Shown one piece after another: positions 34,106 through 45,001 of a stretch of DNA of 64,000 nt (within the stretch, counting starts at the first letter, position 1; the number at the start of each line of letters is the position of its first letter). Made by a program: the position numbers and the translations under genes. Below the pieces are notes generated by a model. That model did not search any database. It saw nothing but the letters and a program-made list of their open reading frames with translations, and was not told where the DNA came from. This stretch comes from Heterohyrax brucei (Eukaryota > Chordata > Mammalia > Hyracoidea > Procaviidae), in the NCBI GenBank assembly GCA_028571685.1, contig CM053141.1, positions 131,530,833 through 131,594,832 of the forward strand, in the 5' to 3' direction.

Positions 34106-34778
34106 TATTACCGTAAAACCCGAAGTTAGGCCACCTACTGCAAAAACCCAATACTGAGACAGAGGTAAAGAAAATGCCCAAGAGGTTTATTACACACTGG
34201 CATGTAAGGGACAGGGGGACTTTGGGTCCTCGGAGCCTGACTTCTTCAGTCAAGCTTAGGGTTTGTAATGGGTAAGTAGGGGTAAACACATGGGCAACGG
34301 TGGGTGTCGAGGGTGACTGGGTAGAGGTTATCTGGCAAGGAGATATGTCTTAGGAAATGGGTGCTAGTCACCTGGTGAGGAGATAGGCATCAAGGACTGG
34401 GTGGAGGTCATCCGGTTGGGAGGCTGACTGGGTGGAGGTCATCCGGTGGGGAGGCTGACTGGGTGGAGGTCATCCGGTGGGGAGGCTGACTGGGTGGAGG
34501 TCATCCGGTGGGGAGGCTGACTGGGTGGAGGTCATCCGGTGGGGAGGCTGACTGGGTGGAGGTCATCCGGTGGGGAGGCTGACTGGGTGGAGGTCATCCG
34601 GTGGGGAGGCTGACTGGATGGAGGTCATCCGGTGGGGAGGCTGACTGAGTGGAGGTCTACTGGTAAGACAATATGCGTCAGGAACTGCATGGTGGTTGTC
34701 TATGCCTGATGATTCTAAGGAAAGGCTGTAGAGGTTTTATCTCAGTGACTAAAGAAACAGTCTTGACTGCCTACTTTA
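34106..34778 (-). repeat. 3' LTR of the ERV1 provirus, with internal minisatellite
   Basis: Aligns with 41269-41648 at both ends: 'aatgcccaagaggtttatta', 'ctggcatgtaagggaca' and 'agtcttgactgcctactt' are shared. Minus-strand poly(A) signal at 34191-34186. The terminal TG/CA is decayed on the outer side (plus 'tattac' against 'tgttac'). It is ~290 bp longer than its partner, largely because of a 31-bp tandem repeat. Confidence 0.88.
34395..34667. repeat. 31-bp minisatellite (8 full units plus a partial)
   Basis: Units start at 34395, 34426, 34457, 34488, 34519, 34550, 34581 and 34612, each 'gactgggtggaggtcatccg' plus 11 bp. A degraded ninth begins at 34643. Units 2-7 are identical on reading, pointing to recent homogenisation or expansion. 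Confidence 0.95.
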
Positions 34779-34791
34779 AACTCCTTTTTCA
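34779..34791 (-). promoter_or_regulatory. polypurine tract of the provirus
   Basis: The minus strand reads 'tgaaaaaggagtt' directly before the 3' LTR. This is the plus-strand primer site in retroviral reverse transcription and helps fix the LTR boundary. Confidence 0.75.
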
Positions 34792-36394
34792 AGTAACGTT
34801 CACAGTCATAGGAATCCAAACTCTGCCTGGCTAATTTTTGTTGACAGTTTTGGAGCGTGTTTTAGAGAAGCCTTCAGGCTCTCTGTCTTATTTCCAATTG
34901 TTGACTAAAAAGAGATGTTGTATTTTCCATATGGTTTTCACTGTGTGTTCCCTCACAGACTATTTTGCCTGTGTTAGCTTTCTTTTGAGAGATTTCATAC
35001 ACATAAATTTTATGGGAACATGGATGAAGTTCTCTTCTTCTGTATCTGCTTCATGCTGACAAGGGGATGTAGGCCTGCCTGCAGAGTAGAAATCTCTTGC
35101 TTGCTGTGCTGGGATCTGTTAAGGGCCAGGCTGATCACTACTGAACATTAGTGAGAACCCATGGAACATCACTAATTTATTCAAAACTGTTATAACCTGG
35201 GAGACATGAATCTTAATTTTTCTAAGTTTACCGACCCTACCTACAAAAATTCTAGGTAGAGTGATAAGATAGATTAATCTTTAGAGGGTAACGTGAAGCC
35301 AGTTATTTATGGGATCTTAAAACCTGACTTAGTAATAGAGCTATACATGTATGAAGGATATTCTGGTTCAAATAGCACAACCTTTCTGGTATTTGGTATG
35401 GTAATGTCCCAATATCCTCAAACCAACAATAAAACAAATTCTAAGTCCTCATTTTTATGTTTGTTGAGTTTAAATCTACTTGTGTTCCAATTAGTAATTT
35501 TGTCCTGGATACTCAACAGGACTTTCAGGGACAAATAGAAAGGAGTATCTTTTTAATTGTGACTCCATCAGACATATAACATAAAAGTATACTTCATCAG
35601 ACATAAGAGTAAAATTCATACAATCCCACTTAGAGAGTGAGCCCATTGGGTAATTTAAGGTAGAGAAAGTGGCTTTCTTCTCTAAGACCAGTTTAATTTT
35701 CTTACTCTTGTAAGTCTACATGGAGTGTAACCCTTACCTCTCCCATGGGGATGGTATGGCCATCAGGTAGATGGGCTTCAGGCCCACTGTCCTCTGTCAG
35801 TGGTTGGTTTCTTTGGACTCTTCTCCTGAGAGAGTCCAGGAGGGCCTGCCCATCTGGGCCCTTGGGGAAGACAGCTGAGAGTCCTGTTCTAGGGCACTTG
35901 AAACTCTCAGCCTTCCAGTGGCCTCATTTTCAACAGTACTTGTATTAATCGGGGTCCATATTTACTGGCCAGTGAGGTGATCCAAGTCCTGATCTCTAGG
36001 GACCAAGCTGGTTAACTCAAGATGGACCTGGGAGCACTATAGCCAACAAATGGGTCTTCTTTTCATCTTTTCCTCTCTGCTGCCCAAATCTTTGTTATTA
36101 AATGCTTTAAAGGTCTCCTCTACCAATCAGGAGAGTAGGATGTGAGGTTTTGTCTTGAGCTTTTGTAGTTTTTGTCTTATGTCTGATGTGGACGAGGTTA
36201 TAAAATGCATGGTCATAATACCTTTTCCTTTTTTATTTTCAGGATTAGTACTAGTATGTTTAAGGAGTTGGTGAGTGTAGAGAGAACAAGACAGCTGGGT
36301 TCTCTTTAGGCCCTTGGCTAAAAGGAAATTTAAGAGTAATTCTTTACTCTTTTCTGATGTTAATAAGACACTTAGCTTTTAGGTGTGGACTTTG

Positions 36395-36397
<3 letters not shown>

Positions 36398-36429
<32 letters not shown>

Positions 36430-36581
36430 ACTGCCATCAAACTGATTCTAAATCAAAATGGTCCTATAGACAGAAAAGAACTGCACAGTAGAGTTTCCAA
36501 GGAGCGCCTGGTGGGTTTGAACTGTTAAACTTTTGATTAGCAGTCACAGGACTGAACCACTACACCACCAGGATTTCCAAA
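36398..36581 (-). mobile_element. AfroSINE nested in the provirus
   Basis: A run of more than 30 A (about 36398-36428), the complement of a T-rich SINE tail, is followed by 'gagtttccaaggagcgcctg' and the head 'ccactacaccaccaggattt'. Confidence 0.85.
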
Positions 36582-36589
36582 GAGGGCCA

Positions 36590-37135
36590 TAAATGTCTGT
36601 ACCTAGGGGATTTTTCTCCATTTTCAGACTAAGAGAAGAGAAAACTTTTAAGATTTCACTGTAAGATTCACAGAGGCCCAGCAGCTTCCCACTGAGTCAG
36701 CTCCTGTTTGAGTCAGCCGGCATCTCAGGACTGACTGGGTCGGTTCATGTCTCTGGGTCAGGGCAAGGACGCTTCCCCTCCGCTAACGAGATTCCTTGAG
36801 ATGTGCCTAGCTTCTGGGAAGAGAGTGGCTTCTCCCCATGTAACCTAATGCCAATTGCTTATCTGGTGCCTCTTTAAGCATTCTGTGCCAATGAAATTGC
36901 AATATGAAAATTGTAGTTGCCAATTGGGAGGATTATGAAAAATTTTTTGTCTCCTTTCTTTAGAATATGTATAAAAGGGATGTTTTGATGACAGGACGGG
37001 TGCGCGGCGGTTTTTCGGACTGAGTCTGACTGCAGAACCGCTGACAATAAAGCCCCTTTCTCTTAAAAACAAAACATTTTTTGAGGTGTTTGCTGCTCTG
37101 TGGGTCAAACTTATCTTTTTACTGCAACAAGAGTA
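36590..37135 (+). repeat. second LTR-like promoter/poly(A) cassette, probable solo LTR
   Basis: A TATA box 'tataaaag' at 36970-36977 is followed ~25 bp on by a CpG-dense stretch ('ggacgggtgcgcggcgg') and an AATAAA at 37046-37051, the compact U3-R-U5 layout of an LTR. It is in plus orientation, opposite to the provirus that contains it. I could not fix its ends or find a TSD; it seems to end near 'actgcaaca' at about 37130. Confidence 0.55.
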
Positions 37136-38067
37136 GTTTACCTGGACTAGCATTTTACTCAAGCAGTTTTAGGGACTAGTTTTTTTCTAAGGCTCGTAGT
37201 TTAAAAAGGATACCTAAAGGCGGATCTGACTTGACAGCACTTGGCAAAGACAGCCTGTGTAGGTACCCTCAATATCCATGAAAGTTAGAAATTTAGCTGT
37301 TAGAAGAATCACATATGTCTTTCATGGTTTTGGATCATAATCTCACTATAGAATCTTTAATCCAAAATGTTTAATAAGTGGTAATTGAACCCCATCAGGT
37401 TTTTAAGATCCCCGGCACCATTCAGCGATCCCACTCCAGTGCCGTCAAGTCAGATCCGACTCAAAATGCTGAAAATCTTTTTCATTTACTCAGCCTTATG
37501 TAGTTGGTTCACCTAATTCTGGAGTCTATGAAGCCATGAATTTTGCACAAGAGTTTTGTATGTCTTAAGTCATAGTCCTTTTCACCAGTCTAAATTTGTG
37601 GAGATACTCTGCCTAATTGTTTTTACAAAATTAGCAAAAACTGTAAATGACAAAAATATGTCATTCACAGATTAGTCATTACATACATGGTCATTACATA
37701 TATGCCATTACACACATGGTTATTAATATGACCGTAATTAATAAAAACAACTACTCTTAATGACAGATGTAAATCACAAGCAGGATGTAAAAGCCAAACA
37801 AAGCCCAACCCACTGGAAAAAACCTTAGACAATAATATTCTCAAACACAATTATTATGCATATTTCAAAGAATATTTTAAAGACCTTCAGATACCATACA
37901 TAACAATCTTGAGGCATAATACCACATAGTCAGGATATACCAAGACTATTAAGTCTCCAAATACCTCTAAAGCATAGAAATAAATTTATAGGCAAATAAT
38001 TTGAATTCTCCAGTCAAAGCACTGGCCTTGATGGTGTTAGACTAGATGAAATAATATAGTCAAGTTA

Positions 38068-38240
38068 GCAATTAAAACCAAATCAGACCCACTGGTGGGG
38101 AGTTGATTTTGGTTTATAGCAACTGTATAGACATAATAAAACTCCCTGTAGACTCTCTAAGGAGTACATGGCAGACTTAAAATGCTGTGCATTTGCTTAG
38201 CACCTGTGGCATCCAACCACTGTTATATCAGGGTTTCTCT
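38068..38240 (-). mobile_element. AfroSINE nested in the provirus
   Basis: Inverted tail 'aaaaccaaatcagaccc', body 'actctctaaggagtacatgg' and a decayed head up to 'atcagggtttctc'. Confidence 0.75.
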
Positions 38241-38757
38241 AGTTAGCAATTAAGAAATAATAATAAAATTATGACTTAATATGCATTTATTACATAATAT
38301 TAAGAGGAAATAACTAATATAGATCTTAACCTAGTGAAAATCAGACAACTTCTTCAATTCCAATCTGTGTAAAAAACCTTTTAGCCCTTTTCTCTTAGAA
38401 AAGGCTATCCATGGCTTTTGTTTTGTCTCTTTTGCCAAGTCTTGTAGCTTGGTTTTTGACTCATGAATCTTATCCTAGAGAGAGGTCAAATTTTTGTCTT
38501 TAAAGAGATTGAAGAAAAAACTAAATTAACTATTTACTCAGAAATCAGAGAAAAATTTGTAAATTTAACAGTAAAAAACCCAACTTTTTTCTAATGATGA
38601 TGTCCTTAGACATCTCTTAAATTAAACCATTAAATCACTAGAGAAACAAAACCTTTGACCAATCCTAACAAACATTTTTAATAAACCTTTCAGTATGTTC
38701 CTTAAACAGCAAAAAAATGAACTCACTAAGACTTATGTGTGCATTCTTATTTCTTGG

Positions 38758-38925
38758 GGAAAACCTGATGGCATGGTGGGTTAAGTGCTACGTCTGTTAA
38801 CCAAAAGGTTGGCAGTTCAAATCTACTAGACATTCCTTGGAAAGTCTATGGGGCAGTTCTACTCTGACTTCTAGAGTTGCTACAAGTCAGATCTGACTCA
38901 GTGGCAGTGAGTCTTGGTCCTGTTG
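38758..38925 (+). mobile_element. AfroSINE nested in the provirus
   Basis: A clean copy with 'ggcatggtgggttaagtgct', 'ccaaaaggttggcagttcaa', 'ggggcagttctactctgact' and 'cagatctgactcagtggcag'. Very close to the copy at 2.47 kb, so relatively recent. Confidence 0.9.
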
Positions 38926-38976
38926 CTTGAAAGGCAAAAATGATATAAATCATACAAGAAATCCATTAAGTCAATC

Positions 38977-39450
38977 TGTGAGATCCTCCATACCAAAGAG
39001 CAGGACAATATAGGACCAACCCCCTCAGTGTTCCAGGAACTTACCTAACCACAAAGACTAGTTTTGGGAATAACAGGAAGAAAATGTCCCCCTCAGCGTT
39101 CCAGGAACTTACCTAACCACAAAAGGCTAGTTTTGGGAGTAACAGGAAGAAAATGTACCCGAAATAACCGAAATAACCGCCCTAGCCCTGAGCCCTGAGC
39201 TTATGCAAACCACGAATTGCCGACATCAACCTCCCCAACGTGGAACCTTTCTCCAACCCTACCTCCCCCAGGAATGTAAGACCCTGCCTTTATATACTCT
39301 GTAATTCTCTTGTTCGGGGCTCATTCCCTCTACTCTGACAAGAGTATGGACTGAGCCCCAGCACGCTGGAATAAAAACCTCTTGCTGTTTGCATCAAGAA
39401 CCGTCTCTTGTGAGTGAATGCGGGGTGGCGTTCGCACTCAGGACCTTACA
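38977..39450 (+). repeat. ERV1 solo LTR with 4-bp TSD, nested in the provirus
   Basis: A 474-bp LTR starting TG and ending CA, flanked by AATC at 38973-38976 and 39451-39454. U3 contains a direct repeat of ~68 bp (39020-39087 and 39088-39156) and a short 'gaaataacc' doublet. TATA at ~39290-39296, AATAAA at 39370-39375, then U5 to 'ggaccttaca'. It is in plus orientation inside the minus-strand provirus and belongs to a different LTR family. No internal retroviral sequence remains, so it is a solo LTR left by LTR-LTR recombination. Confidence 0.92.
39020..39156 (+). promoter_or_regulatory. duplicated enhancer-like block in solo LTR U3
   Basis: Two adjacent near-identical ~68-bp copies (each includes 'ttccaggaacttacctaacc' and 'aacaggaagaaaatgt'). 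Tandem U3 repeats of about this length are known enhancers in gammaretroviral LTRs; enhancer function here is inferred. Confidence 0.75.
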
Positions 39451-41247
39451 AATCTAACACCAAAAGTTTCTGGAAATTATACTAAGCCTGCAATTGAAAT
39501 AAAGTTTGCTTAAACATTTAAGGCTTTTATTTAATTTACTATGTCTCATATTTTTCCCAATCTAACTTAACTCACAGTTTCCATCAACTGCCTTTGGATA
39601 TCACAAAGTCCTATTTCCGATATAGATATATCCTTAAATAATCTCCTGTTAAGGCTGAAACACGCCTCCAGGCTGTCTCAGATATGTCTCAAGAGTTGCC
39701 CTGCAACAGGGAGAACTTATTTGCAGACTTTACGATTTGGACTCACCCAATTTCTGACAATTGAAGTAGCAATTCTTATCTGCTTTCTGTCTTAAAAAGG
39801 GCTCCACCTGATTGTAAAGGGTTTTTTTTGAAAAGCCTCCCTGTAGCTATGAATTTGGAGGCTGATCCTGCCCTACCCTCTATTTCTTCCTGAAGGGCAA
39901 GAGATCATTAATTTCACTTTTGCTGTTCTGGAATTTTTATTTTTTTCTTTAAGGCAAAACCATCCATTTGACCAAAGGCTGTTAAGTTAGTTTTTTCAGC
40001 TCAGTGACAGTATGTCTGGATCTACTTGAAACTTGGCTTCCTTATCAATCTCAATTTAGCTCAAGTAAGACTCTCCCCACTCTGATTAAGAGGATTTGAA
40101 CATGAAAGATCTTTTGTGACTTGCCAAACAAGTCTGTCTGAAAGAATTAAAACAAGAAACATCTTAAAATTAGACCAGGTAAGGGGGTCTGAAACAAGTA
40201 AAGCCTACATTGGAGAAGACAAGACAGGAAAGACTAGACAAGACACACAAAATTCAGACACATAAGAAGTGTGTAATGGGCAAAGATTGGTTTTTCAAAA
40301 ACAGAGATGTTGAATAAGACAACACTGGGGGAAAAAATAAGTTTTGAGGTTGAGTTGGCCAAATGTGTGACTCGAGGACAAATTTGTAAAATTTTGCACA
40401 GACATTAAACACTCAGCCTACAGGAATCAGACATTTTCCCCAGAAAATTACAAATCTGGGGTCCCCATAAACAACTTGTAAAAGTATGGATTAGTACAAC
40501 AATGAAAAAGACATTTCCAAAAACTCACAGAGACAAACATGAAACCATGCTATAAATGCATTTATCTTATCAAATACATACAGGAAGGCTCACTTCATTT
40601 CATCTCACATATGCAGCTTCATTTTAGCAGACACATCACAACTTTGCCAGCACATACACAACTTTACTTTACCAAACTTTCATGTAGCTTTATCAGCCAC
40701 ATTGCCGGCTCTTCTCTCTCTCTCCTCTTCCTAACTGCCAGTTAGTAAAACAACAAGGATGGTCAGCCATTCATGTGCCAAAACCCAAACCCTAGGAATA
40801 ACTAAGGAGTCTCTCCCAGGCAATCCTGCTCATGCAGCTGAATGTCAGAAGCCTACTCCAGGAACATCTGGGGCTGTAGTTGCCCCCAGGAGCCATCTGG
40901 AGTGCCACTTACCTCGGGAACATCTGAGATAGTACTCATCTCAGGAACCACCGAAAGCGTGGCTTGGCTACTGACTCAGCCACTTTTGAAAGACGAAAGT
41001 CTTTCAACTCTTGCCCTGAATGCAACAGGGAGAGGAATGCAGACTTACACCATACCTCAGAGGATTTTTTTCCAGACAAATGTCTGGGTCACTTACTTTA
41101 GAAAGAAAGTGTGCTTTCAGGACCAGTGGTGCCATAGTGGCAGTGCAGGACAGACTGACATTTTTCCGGGGGCAAGTGGACCTTCTGGGGCAGCTCGTCA
41201 ACTATCTCACGCTGCACTGCAGGGCCACTGAGTCTCAAGTCACTGCA

Positions 41248-41265
41248 ATTCTGGACAAGCCCCCA
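41248..41265 (-). promoter_or_regulatory. tRNA-Pro-type primer binding site of the provirus
   Basis: The minus strand reads 'tgggggcttgtccagaat' three bases after the 5' LTR. This agrees at 15 of 18 positions with the proline-tRNA primer site of murine gammaretroviruses as I know it; the differences are C-to-T or G-to-A changes, as CpG decay would give in part. Confidence 0.8.
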
Positions 41266-41268
41266 AAT

Positions 41269-41648
41269 TGTTACTGTAAAACTCTGGTTTAGAGCACCTG
41301 CTTCAAAGAGCCAATACTGAGACAGGGGTCAGGTAAATGCCCAAGAGGTTTATTATTTGCTGGCATGTAAGGGACAAACGTAATTTGGGTCCTCAGAGCC
41401 TGACTTCTTTAGGCAAGCTCAGGTTTTTTTCATGGGTCGGTAGGGGTAAACATGTGGGCAGTTGGTGGCATGTGAAGGTTGATAGGGTGGCGGTTGACTG
41501 TGTGGAGGTCATCTGGTAAAGAGAAATGCATCAAGAACCTGTTGATTGTCATCTGGTACCTCCCCTTGTTTGATGGTTCTAAGGAAAAGGCTGTGAAGTT
41601 TTGACTCAGTCACTGAAAAAATGGAGTTAGTCTTGACTGCCTACTTCA
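41269..41648 (-). repeat. 5' LTR of the ERV1 provirus
   Basis: A 380-bp LTR, plus strand 'tgttactgtaaaac' to 'ctgcctacttca'. Minus-strand AATAAA at 41354-41349. It has only about one unit of the repeat that forms the minisatellite in the 3' LTR ('gactgtgtggaggtcatctg'). Many mismatches to the 3' LTR indicate an old integration. Confidence 0.88.
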
Positions 41649-41684
41649 GATTTTGATCTTTTAGAGCAAAAAAGACTCATCAAT

Positions 41685-41905
41685 ATTGCTTGTTGTCAGG
41701 TGCTACTGACTTGGCCTTGACTCACGGCTACCCTATGAACAAATAAAGTGGACTGTTGTGATCTGTGGGATTATCACTGGCTGATTTTTTTCAGAATTAG
41801 ATTGCCAGGTCTTTCTTCTTACTGTTTCTTAGACTGAAAGGTCTGCCAAAACCTGGTCAGCAACATAATTTACACACAAGTCTCTGCTGACAGATGAATG
41901 GTGTC
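41685..41905 (-). mobile_element. AfroSINE, long form
   Basis: Plus strand shows 'tgactcacggctaccctatg', 'gattgccaggtctttcttct' and an inverted, decayed head. It lies just outside the provirus. Confidence 0.7.
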
Positions 41906-42272
41906 TATCTATAATATTACATACTGGAAATACTGGCTGAGGATACCTGGATATTACATTGCTGAAGGAAGCCACAAAGGTGCTTCCTCTCTACCTCTTT
42001 GGAGACAAATTATCACAACTAGGTAGAAATTTCATCTTCCCTAAGTGTTTCTGGATATGCTAAAACTTACCAGTCCTTCTTCCTGGAAATGCATAATCTT
42101 TGAATGGAGGATAGGTCCAGTTTAATTTTTTGCAATTGACTATACTTGTTTATTCATTGAACAAATACTAAGCAGAAATTATATTCTAAACTTTGGCTGG
42201 AGAATAAGAATGAAATGGTGAATAAATTAGGAAGCTTTTCCTCAGGCAATGTAGAATGCAGTTGTGAGAGGA

Positions 42273-42750
42273 TATCATGGATTTAATTGTGTTCCCCCCA
42301 AAATATGTGTAACGATTTGGCTTGGACATAATTCCTGGTATTATGTGATGTTCCTTCATGTTGTAAATCTTGCCTCTATGATGTTAATGAGGAAGGAGGG
42401 GCAGCAGTTGTGTTGATGGTGTAAGATTGTTTGTGCATTGAAGAATTCTCTTGAGATTTAAAGGAAAGAAGCTAGAAGAGAGGGTTGAGGACCTCATACC
42501 ATCAAGAAACTATGCTGGATGCTGAGCACATCCTTTGGAAAGAACTGGGGACCCTGTGCCTCAGAAGCTTCCAGTCAAGGGGAAGATTGTTGAAGGGGAA
42601 CTTCCTCCAGAACTAGCAGAGGAAGATTTCCCCTGGAGCTGACAACTGAATTTGGACTTTTAGCCTACTTGTCTATGACAGATTAAATGTTTCTTTTAAA
42701 GCCTTCCATTTGTGGTATTTCTGTTAAAGCAGCTCTAGATAACTAAGACA
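42273..42750 (+). repeat. MaLR/ERVL-like solo LTR, 5-bp TSD
   Basis: Starts 'tatcatggatttaattgtgt' (TG decayed to TA) and ends 'ctaagaca'. Flanked by GAGGA at 42268-42272 and 42751-42755, the TSD size typical of ERVL/MaLR. It shares 'atttctgttaaagcagctct' near its end with the copies at 52.1 and 61.1 kb but is the most diverged. Confidence 0.85.
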
Positions 42751-42755
42751 GAGGA

Positions 42756-44055
42756 CAAGGCTGGTGATAGTTAAAAAGCAGTGAGACAAATGCTCTGACA
42801 GAGCTGATAGAGCCCACTCAAAACATTCTCTTGGTGCCAGGGGCAGATTAACCAGTAGCCTACTATGTCCTGACTTGCCTTTATTAAGGTAACACTGGGG
42901 CATAATTATCTTTGCTTGTTAATCTGTGGTGAACAATTTCATGTGGGTTTTGTGGGGAACAGGTGAAATCGTGCACTGAAAATTAGTGGGAAGACTCAGT
43001 TGGCCTGTGCTTACTCTGCTTACTGAGTTATCTGTCCTGGCTTGGTGCTCTTCTGTATTTAGCTTCCAGGAAAGAAATACTTAGAGAATTCAAAGAATTG
43101 AAGGAAACCATTGCAAATCTAAATAAACTATTAAATCTAAAATTATAGCATCATGTTACTTCTTGTTCTAATACAAATAGTTGTCATGTAATATCACCTA
43201 AGACATCACCTTCTGTCACTGGAAACCAACTGGGATGAACACTTAAATTAGGATCTTTGTCTGGGTGGCCTATGAAGAGACATGTTTCCAACATGAGGTA
43301 TCTTGAAATCATTTATTCCAAAAACATTTGAGGAATCTTATAATGAGAACATTTCATGGAATAAGTTCACTGACAGAGACATAAACCATTGTAACAAAGG
43401 CAGACTAGGCAAGTACCCTGACTGTGGAGATTAATGCATTTGCATTGCTTAAGCTGAAACTTTAAGTTGGAGGTTATTAGAATTCTGGGCAAAACTGAAC
43501 TATTATCCAGCTGTACAACTCATTAGAATGAAGGAAACAAAGTGTCAAGGAACCAAGTGAAAGAGAAGGGCTCAACAACGAATTCCTCCATGTTTCAGTG
43601 AAGGGAGTTTCCCGAGTTATTAAGCGAATGCTGTTGAAGTTTGGTATTTCTTGCTTTTTCCAAGAGCAACATTTGGATGACCAAAGAACTGGACATAATC
43701 CCATCTTCTGGGTAAATTCATTTTCTGCTGCTTGGGAATTTCACGTCTTCTGGATTTGTTTTTCTTGCTAAATAAACTCACTCTTGCCACCCACCTCTTT
43801 CCAGCCCACATCACTCACAAGTAGGATAAACCAGGCTCTTTCAGCTTCTCTATGAAGTGTCTATTTCACCCTGTTCCCAGCTGTTCCCTTGCCCAGATTA
43901 CTGAACTCTCACCTCCTCCGCTGGGCCTAATGTCTCCCTTCCTACCATTTCTCTCATGCTGACAGTCTCTCCTCTCAAAACCACACACAGTACAAGGTCT
44001 TTCTAGGTCTAGCATATTTTACTGAAACTAAAGGGTAAGAATGGGAAATTTCAGA
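42756..44055. other. no gene; unidentified sequence
   Basis: Minus-strand frames at 43477-43704 and 43620-43814 overlap and show no domains. No repeat family recognised. Confidence 0.45.
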
Positions 44056-44232
44056 ATGGCCCAGAGTCCCTGGGTGGTGCAAATGGTTTATGTACTCAGC
44101 TACTTATAAGAAAGGCCTAGGCATCTGCCTGAAAAATCAGTCATTGAAAACCATACGGAGTACAGTTCTGCTCTGACATACATGGCTTCACTATAAGCAA
44201 GAGTGAACCTGAGGGCAACAGGCTTTAATTTG
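44056..44232 (+). mobile_element. AfroSINE, long form
   Basis: Head 'ggtggtgcaaatggttta', long-form segment 'ggcatctgcctgaaaaatca', 'aaaaccatacggagtacag', then tail 'gagggcaacaggctt'. Confidence 0.8.
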
Positions 44233-44419
44233 TTTTGAATTTTATTTGAGGAAAAACTCAATGTATCTGGGTACTTATATTCTCTTCAGTTCATATTAAT
44301 GACATAAGTTATGTTAACTGACAGTCACAAAGGAATAGTAATGAAGCATTTCTGTCACTTTGAATGAATGTGTATTAAATTGCTCTAAAACTCTCATCCC
44401 CCTCCCCCCAAAAATAACC

Positions 44420-44575
44420 CACTGCTGCGGACTCAATGGAAATTCTGACTCATAGCCACTCTGTAGGACAGAGGAGAATTGCTCCGTAGTGTTCTCGAGG
44501 AGTGCCTGGTAGATTTGAACTGCCAACTTTTTTGTTAGCAGACTAGCCCTTAACCACTATGCCACCAGAGTAGAA
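44420..44575 (-). mobile_element. AfroSINE, short form
   Basis: Plus strand 'ctgactcatagccactctgt', 'agtgcctggtagatttgaac' and head 'ccactatgccaccag'. Confidence 0.85.
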
Positions 44576-44649
44576 GTACATTAATGATACAAGAAACTCA
44601 GCCTTTGGAATTCCAGGGATTCATGCTAAGGTTCCTATAAAATTAATTA

Positions 44650-45001
44650 ATGGATTCCACAAACATTTCATGAATACCTACTAGTACAAAAACTGAGATA
44701 CGCTAACATACAGAAACCAGCAGATCTTTTGTTCTAGTGGAGTAGGCTTACATAAGCAAATACAAATTTAGCAGTAAGTGTAGAATATGTCAGGTGATGA
44801 CAAGAAATTTGGAGAAAAATAAAGCATTGTAAATGAAATAGAAAATGATGGAGTTTCAGAAAGTGAGGGCTATAAGAATACTAGATCATATAGAGCACTT
44901 AGTCAAGGTTTCTTTGATACGGTAACATTTGAATAGAGTCCCACAGAACTTTGAAAGCAAACCTCACGTGCTCTATGGAAAGAGCATTTCAGAAAGGGAA
45001 T
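44650..45001 (+). mobile_element. L2-like LINE relic, left part
   Basis: The text 'tcatgaatacctactag' and the following 'gaatagagtcccacagaact' and 'gaaagagcatttcagaaagg' recall the L2 3' region. It continues beyond the RTE inserted at 45002-45517. Very old and only roughly bounded. Confidence 0.5.

Larger units (their letters stand above)
34106..41648 (-). mobile_element. degenerate ERV1 (gammaretrovirus-like) provirus with nested insertions
   Basis: Two homologous direct LTRs (34106-34778 and 41269-41648) enclose ~6.5 kb. A 4-bp GATT duplication flanks the whole unit (34102-34105 and 41649-41652), the TSD size usual for gammaretroviral ERVs. On the minus strand the order is 5'LTR, tRNA-Pro-type primer binding site, internal region, polypurine tract, 3'LTR. 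After subtracting nested SINEs (three) and LTRs (two), about 5 kb of internal sequence remains. I could not find RT (YxDD), protease or integrase motifs or any long coding frame there. It is either very decayed or was always non-autonomous. Confidence 0.85.

Noticed and set aside
39700-39830. A minus-strand 'CYFNCQ' pattern that might be a decayed retroviral zinc finger
   Set aside because: Cysteine spacing does not fit the CX2CX4HX4C motif and a stop follows at once. Too weak to call.
40842-41292. 129- and 90-codon plus-strand frames and a 65-codon minus frame near the proviral leader
   Set aside because: The minus frame is in the right strand and area for a gag start but shows no gag motif. 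The plus frames are antisense to the provirus.
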